IMG/VR virus record: IMGVR_UViG_3300028844_002547
Coordinates: 1-32,522 of that record
Strand: one strand, 5' to 3'
Length of the DNA: 32,522 nt
From: a virus
The notes below the pieces were generated by a model that searched no databases, was not told where the DNA came from, and was given only the letters and a program-made list of their open reading frames with translations. The position numbers were made by a program, and so were the translations under genes. Below are positions 28,158-32,522 of this stretch, piece after piece. Positions within the stretch are counted from its first letter, which is position 1, and each line of letters opens with the position of its first letter.

Positions 28158-28260
28158 TTTTTAACTTCTTTCCTTTTAATCCTTGTGGGTTTGGTCCTCT
28201 TTTAGGCGGTGGCCCATATTTAACCCCTCCACTTAATGAATTATTTCTTCTTTGAGTCAA
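28105..28260 (-). CDS. Small Pro/Lys-rich protein (51 aa), TTG start
   Basis: A frame opened by TTG at 28260 (GAGAG about 6 nt upstream, inside the portal end) codes for a product beginning (M)TQRRNNSLSGGVKYGPPPKR and GPNPQGLKGKKLKSVKQYTK, ending at the TAA at 28105-28107. The GGVKYGPPPKRGPNPQGL block is a motif I recognise from small marine phage proteins next to the portal, so the frame is probably real despite the unusual start. The last about 15 codons overlap the endonuclease ORF and may replace the native end. Confidence 0.5.
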   Translation of the reverse strand: MTQRRNNSLSGGVKYGPPPKRGPNPQGLKGKKLKSVKQYTKKLIRKSSSSI

Positions 28261-30559
28261 TTTTTTCTCTCGCAACTTCTAGACGTTCGTCAGATTGTTC
28301 GTCTTGTTGTAATAATCTATCGTAATCAAATTCAAGTCTTTGTGCAGCTCTTTGGTTTTCTTGATCTGCTCTAAATTTTGTTTCTTCAGCTTTTCTTTGT
28401 AGATCCATAGCTCTTAAATCAATTTCTTGTTGTTTAATTTTAATTAATGGATCTTCTTTGTTCTGTGATGCTTGTTCATTTTGAACTAACTCTTGAGTAA
28501 TCTGTGCAGCAACCTTTGCAACCTCCGCTTCAAACATTATTTCAAATTGTTGCGGATCTTGTTGAGCCATTTGTGACATTTCTGGATTTTCCATGATCAT
28601 AGCTTTGACTTGTGCCTTAGCTTTAAATGAAACGTGATCTGAAATGTGTGATTGTAGCAATGCATACACCTGTGGATTAATTTGAACCATTCTAGATTGC
28701 ATAAATGCCATGTGTGCAGCTAAGTGTGCATCGTGATCTTGAAATTCAAAGGCTGTCAACAACTTCATTTGAAGTGCACGTGCATTTTCTTTCGCAGGAT
28801 CTAAAGGCTCGGGTTGTTTCGGTGGTTGTTTAAGAATTGCCTCTATTTGTTTTGTACCAAGTGCTTCATAAACACGTCTGTAGGCTTCATGTAAGTTATG
28901 CATCTGTGGATTTGACTGTGCAATTTGTAATTGTGCCTGTGCAAGTGTCACTCTTTGAGCCATCGACATGATATTTGGGTCTGCAACAGGTAAAATATCG
29001 ACTCTGTTGTCAAAATCTGCCTGTTTAATCTGTCTAGGGCCACCGTAGACATCGTATGGATACTCTGGTGGTAGTGATTCCCCACAAATTCTTGCTAATA
29101 TCTTAAATTCAAGTCTCATTGCGTAGTAACAACGCTTGTGAACACCACTCATTACACGTGATCCTCTTTCCATTAATGCCATTGTAGTACCAACTGCTCT
29201 ATTTTGAGCATCATTCCCTATATTTGAATCTGTAATCGCTGCAAATTTCTGTCCTGCTTGAACTACAAAACCCATTAAGTTGTATAAAGTCGGTGATGGT
29301 TCTGTAAAGGGTAAATTAAAAAACTGATCTCTAATATTTCCTCCAGGCGCATCTACATCTCTAAACTCTCCTGGTTGAATTGGTTGGTCATCATCTCTAA
29401 CTCTAATACCACGTGATTTAAATCCTGCTGGTAAATTTTTTAAAGTACCTGCATCAATCAATTGTCTTAATGATTGTGTTGCAGCTTGTGATAATCCACC
29501 AATCATGTGTGTTAAACCAAATCCATAAAAACCTAAACCTGGTAAAAATTTGTAATGAACAAAATATTCTGTTCTTTGGTATGTAATATCATTAGGTTTG
29601 TAGTTTCTATAAATAGATAAAACCTCTCCACTACCTTCGTCAATAGTTACAATGTATGGAATTTTAATTTTTTTAGCTTTGTCATCAAAGTCTTCAAACT
29701 CATCTAAGTTTAAATCGACATGCATCTCAAGAATTGTGTTTAAATAATCTGAACCGGTACCTTTAATACCTTCTAGTTCATTTAGTTTTTTTTGAACTGA
29801 ATCTGGTTCTGTGCTGCTGTCGATTAAATCAATGTCTCTGTAAAATCCTGCTGCCATTTTCTTTGTCACATCATTAGAAGTCATTTTAATAACATGTGTA
29901 ATTCTTTCACAATCTTTTAAATCAGATGCGTAGTATGGAACGACTAAATCTTCTGCAGGTATAAATTTTGATACAGGTCTATCTTGTAATGCATCAAAGT
30001 AAATTTTCTTAAATGTAGATCCTGATAGGGGTAAATAAAATAACATCTGATCCATGTCAGTTGTATAATCTTCCATTTCCTCCATCAGCAGGTAATTCAT
30101 ATAATCTTTAACTCTATCGGCTTGTGCTTCGGTGGCCGGTGTTTGTGCACCTATAACCTGTGTTCTTACAGGGCCATCAGATGGTACAAGTTCTTTATAA
30201 GCTTGTGCTTGGAATTGTGTAACTGATTCAGCTAATAATGGATGAGTGACACCGGAAGCACCTTTAAATGGTTTAGTTACTTCCTGGTACTTAGTTCCTA
30301 ATAAATCTAAACCTTTAATGTAAGCGTCTTCCCATTCTTTTCTAGAAGTTTTATCTTTTTTATATTCTTCAATAAGATCAGAACCCATTTCTTTAAGAGT
30401 TCTTTCGTCCATGCCTTCTGCAAGGTTTGCGTTAAAATCATCTTGAGGTCTTTCTTCAACTACCTCTTCTTCACCTTCAATAGTTACATCTACTGGTAAA
30501 CCATCTGGTTGTTCAACAATTTCTTCTTCTGTCTCTGATGTTACTTTTTCTACTGCCAT
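28241..30559 (-). CDS. Portal protein, P22-like
   Basis: A 772-residue protein. The acidic N-terminus (about 1-75) is followed by typical portal blocks: SRKEWEDAYIKGLDLLGTKY, GASGVTHPLLAESVTQFQAQ, LPLSGSTFKKIYFDALQDRP and PAEDLVVPYYASDLKDCERI. The middle has FLPGLGFYGFGLTHMIGGLS and NRAVGTTMALMERGSRVMSG, the helical stem region. The C-terminus is a long Gln/Glu/Arg-rich helical barrel. Size and motif order agree with portals of short-tailed phages such as P22 (about 725 residues). It forms the dodecameric DNA gateway. It starts 2 nt after the stop of the upstream large protein. Confidence 0.88.
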   Translation of the reverse strand: MAVEKVTSETEEEIVEQPDGLPVDVTIEGEEEVVEERPQDDFNANLAEGMDERTLKEMGSDLIEEYKKDKTSRKEWEDAYIKGLDLLGTKYQEVTKPFKGASGVTHPLLAESVTQFQAQAYKELVPSDGPVRTQVIGAQTPATEAQADRVKDYMNYLLMEEMEDYTTDMDQMLFYLPLSGSTFKKIYFDALQDRPVSKFIPAEDLVVPYYASDLKDCERITHVIKMTSNDVTKKMAAGFYRDIDLIDSSTEPDSVQKKLNELEGIKGTGSDYLNTILEMHVDLNLDEFEDFDDKAKKIKIPYIVTIDEGSGEVLSIYRNYKPNDITYQRTEYFVHYKFLPGLGFYGFGLTHMIGGLSQAATQSLRQLIDAGTLKNLPAGFKSRGIRVRDDDQPIQPGEFRDVDAPGGNIRDQFFNLPFTEPSPTLYNLMGFVVQAGQKFAAITDSNIGNDAQNRAVGTTMALMERGSRVMSGVHKRCYYAMRLEFKILARICGESLPPEYPYDVYGGPRQIKQADFDNRVDILPVADPNIMSMAQRVTLAQAQLQIAQSNPQMHNLHEAYRRVYEALGTKQIEAILKQPPKQPEPLDPAKENARALQMKLLTAFEFQDHDAHLAAHMAFMQSRMVQINPQVYALLQSHISDHVSFKAKAQVKAMIMENPEMSQMAQQDPQQFEIMFEAEVAKVAAQITQELVQNEQASQNKEDPLIKIKQQEIDLRAMDLQRKAEETKFRADQENQRAAQRLEFDYDRLLQQDEQSDERLEVAREKIDSKKK

Positions 30560-30561
30560 GA

Positions 30562-32472
30562 TTAATTGTACCTTATTGGTTTAAACATATCCACTACAAG
30601 TCCTCCTTTGGACTTGTAAGTTTTTTGTGTATTTCTCATTAGTGGCACCACTTTAATCGCATATGCATCAAAATACAAGCGTGGATCTCCTTCTGGAATA
30701 TTTTTAGTTCCCTTCTCTGGATTCATACCAGAATTACTGTGGTAAGTGCTTTTGATCTCTTTTCCTTTTAGTGGGTGATCTGATGGGTATTTAAAATTAT
30801 CAGTGCTGACATTTTTATAGGGTTTTGTTGGATCTGATAAAGATATTTTTGTTGGCCCTGCTTTTGATCCATAGAACCGTGCATTCTTAGACATAACATC
30901 TGGTAGAACAGCTTTTCCTTTTTTACCAATACCTTTTCCATTTGAGTAACCGTAAAATCTCTCGTTACCCGCTTTATACCCTTGCCTGAAACTTACTTTG
31001 TCAAACGGGGCAACGGCTACGTAATCAACATTTTCACGTGCAGCCTTCTGCATCAAATATTTAATTGCATGATCTCCATATGAATCTGATTCAACCATTG
31101 GAAAGTAATCTTTGTTATTGTCTCCGTAAGTATTTCTTTGAGTAGTTAATCTTTTTAATTTTGTATTAATATCTTTCATAGATGCACTAATTGCATTTAC
31201 TCTGCCAAACTCATTGTTTACAACAGCATCATCTAAATCTTTAAGCATCTTACCTCTTTGACTCACAAGTAAATTTAATTCTATATCTGCATTAAATGGG
31301 TTAAGTCTTTTCTCTCCTGATAATTGCTGAGCTTTAGTCATACTTTTAGCAATACTCTGGTTTACATCAGATTGTATTTCATTAATCATAAATACTTTTT
31401 TACCATCAGGTGTGAACCTTGTATCGTATCTAATGTGGTAAATATTATTTACGTCACCAATCTCATCTGTAAAGTGTCCCCCTCTATTTCGAAGTGATGC
31501 ATTTGTTGGAATATCTTCTGGAAGTGTAAAAATAGTTTCTCTGTAATCTTTACCACCTTGTAATGTGTAATTAGTTTCAGTTCCGTATCTAGTTTTATTT
31601 GCTTGCATAGGACCTGCCTTGTTATTGATATCACCAATAACTTTGTTCAATAATTTTTTATCCTCTATTGCAAGACTTGTATTTTTTGTGGCATCTTTTA
31701 AGGTATCATTAATTTCTCTTAATGCTGACTTACTTAGAGCACCACCATCTGCTTTTAAATTATATTGTAAATTATCTAAATCATACTTTAAGCCATCATA
31801 TTCTTTGTATTTAACTTGTAAATCTCTTACCGTATTTCTTGCATTCTTAGCAGACACATCAAACGCTTCTTGAGCACCTTTATTAGCACCAAGTTCAATT
31901 GGTCTTAATCTATTAACAGGGTTTAGCTTGATCATTGCCCCTACTTCATTAGCATCAAGCTTTAGACCAAATTTCTTTGCTGCATATAACAGGCCACCTG
32001 TTAGGTCTCCTGCTTCATTGAATACTGCTAAATTAGAATCGAATAATTCTTCTTTGGATACATTAACTTCTTTACCGGCAAAGGGACCTGAATCATATTT
32101 AAATCTTTTCTGTTCTCTAACAGTTTTAGTTGCAGGTTTGCCAAATATTTTAAAGTTTACTTTTCTAGTAGATGTTAAATGATCTAGCCACTCATCTGCA
32201 GTGTACTTAGATCTCCCCATTCTCATAGCCCAATCATATGTCGATGAACCAAAAGCAGGTGCCATGTCATCACCCATCTGTAGGGGTTTTGTTTTTTTTA
32301 AAACTACTGGTGGGTTTTTTAATTCTTGTGTAACTAATTCTTTAGCCTGTGCCTGAGAAGGCTTAGGTGTGTAAGTTATTTGATTTTGTTGTTGTCCGGT
32401 GGCCGGTGTTGCTGAAGGCTTCTTCGCCCTTAGTAATTCCTTACCAGCTCTTAGTAATGCCTTTAGGGACAT
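30562..32472 (-). CDS. Large polyvalent-type phage protein
   Basis: A 636-residue protein. The N-terminus is basic and Pro/Gln-rich. MGRSKYTADEWLDHLTSTRK (about 84-103) and LKLDANEVGAMIKLNPVNRL lie in the first third, and the middle is a coiled coil. The diagnostic part is DYRETIFTLPEDIPTNASLR, then NNIYHIRYDTRFTPDGKKVF and MINEIQSDVNQSIAKSM, followed later by DHAIKYLMQKAARENVDYVA. This order (YRE..LP, ..H.R.D, EIQSD, A...L..AA..N.D..A) matches a domain in large polyvalent proteins of phages and integrative elements. Its biochemical role is unclear; it may be packaged with the DNA. AGGAGGGAC lies before the ATG. The end is FKPIRYN. Confidence 0.72.
   Translation of the reverse strand: MSLKALLRAGKELLRAKKPSATPATGQQQNQITYTPKPSQAQAKELVTQELKNPPVVLKKTKPLQMGDDMAPAFGSSTYDWAMRMGRSKYTADEWLDHLTSTRKVNFKIFGKPATKTVREQKRFKYDSGPFAGKEVNVSKEELFDSNLAVFNEAGDLTGGLLYAAKKFGLKLDANEVGAMIKLNPVNRLRPIELGANKGAQEAFDVSAKNARNTVRDLQVKYKEYDGLKYDLDNLQYNLKADGGALSKSALREINDTLKDATKNTSLAIEDKKLLNKVIGDINNKAGPMQANKTRYGTETNYTLQGGKDYRETIFTLPEDIPTNASLRNRGGHFTDEIGDVNNIYHIRYDTRFTPDGKKVFMINEIQSDVNQSIAKSMTKAQQLSGEKRLNPFNADIELNLLVSQRGKMLKDLDDAVVNNEFGRVNAISASMKDINTKLKRLTTQRNTYGDNNKDYFPMVESDSYGDHAIKYLMQKAARENVDYVAVAPFDKVSFRQGYKAGNERFYGYSNGKGIGKKGKAVLPDVMSKNARFYGSKAGPTKISLSDPTKPYKNVSTDNFKYPSDHPLKGKEIKSTYHSNSGMNPEKGTKNIPEGDPRLYFDAYAIKVVPLMRNTQKTYKSKGGLVVDMFKPIRYN
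30596..30617 (-). other. Perfect hairpin in the coding end, upstream of the portal start
   Basis: On the minus strand ACAAGTCC, loop AAAGGA, GGACTTGT forms an 8-bp stem whose loop carries a Shine-Dalgarno-like AAGGA. It lies about 37-58 nt before the portal ATG, inside the codons for KSKGGLVV. There is no T-run. It may tune portal translation or be chance in coding sequence. Confidence 0.35.
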
Positions 32473-32480
32473 TGTCCCTC

Positions 32481-32522
32481 CTATGTAATTTTAGTAGGTC
32501 TTGTTCTACCTAGTTTGCAACC
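32481..32522 (-). CDS. C-terminal end of an unknown upstream gene (partial)
   Basis: From the right edge the minus strand reads 13 codons, GCKLGRTRPTKIT, then TAG at 32481-32483. The stop falls 8 nt before the next ATG, just ahead of its AGGAGGGAC site, as expected for the last codons of a gene in the same operon. In podovirus gene order a terminase large subunit might be expected here, but 13 residues cannot show that. Confidence 0.45.
   Translation of the reverse strand, partial: GCKLGRTRPTKIT

Noticed and set aside
32481-32522. Naming the right-edge fragment a terminase
   Set aside because: Thirteen residues without a terminase motif cannot support it; gene order alone is not enough.

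Overview
The window is a tightly packed, low-GC block of phage late genes. Every gene I accept lies on the minus strand, so transcription runs from the high-coordinate end (32522) to the low-coordinate end (1). Genes abut or overlap by a few bases (many TAATG or ATGA junctions), and the longest stretch without a gene is about 150 nt. The gene set is a P22-like portal, scaffold, decoration and major capsid proteins, connector-like proteins, a large hub or stabilisation protein of P22 gp10 type, a glycine-rich fibre and several small-residue-rich internal proteins, with no long tape measure. This points to a short-tailed (podovirus-type) marine phage. The AT-rich coding, the many tiny basic proteins and several protein families I associate with uncultured marine phages suggest a pelagic, possibly SAR11-like host. 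That host is an inference. No replication genes, tRNAs, integrase or CRISPR array were seen.

Layout in transcription order. (1) 32522-28241: the tail of an unknown gene, a large polyvalent-type protein, then the portal. (2) 28260-26003: small basic proteins, a LAGLIDADG-like endonuclease ORF overlapping both neighbours, and a two-TM holin-like protein. (3) 26006-24804: a methyltransferase-like protein, a coiled-coil protein and a GroES-like co-chaperonin. (4) 24793-21886: scaffold, a capsid-associated protein, decoration protein and major capsid protein, closed by a strong intrinsic terminator. (5) 21737-19124: small virion-type proteins, a basic protein and an unknown protein. (6) 19127-17085: a lysis-type cluster of small membrane/coiled-coil proteins and an M15 peptidase endolysin, including one gene split by a frameshift. 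(7) 17076-14032: a 2OG oxygenase, two tiny basic proteins, connectors and head-tail proteins. (8) 14017-11159: a repeat-rich structural protein, a glycine-rich fibre and its companion. (9) 11141-9061: an AT-rich accessory block with two 2OG-Fe(II) oxygenases and a conserved unknown protein. (10) 9031-5195: the gp10-like hub, another oxygenase and small proteins. (11) 5202-1: tiny proteins, two glycosyltransferases and the internal virion proteins, the last one running off the left end.

Most notable points. There are four 2OG-Fe(II) oxygenase-like genes among the structural genes. Two of them sit between a complete upstream gene and a second copy of that gene's 3' end, which looks like a signature of cassette insertion. 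The decoration/major-capsid junction seems to have lost the capsid N-terminus at a possible microhomology, so it may be a real deletion or an assembly collapse. A secreted lysis-region protein is split by a -1 frameshift.
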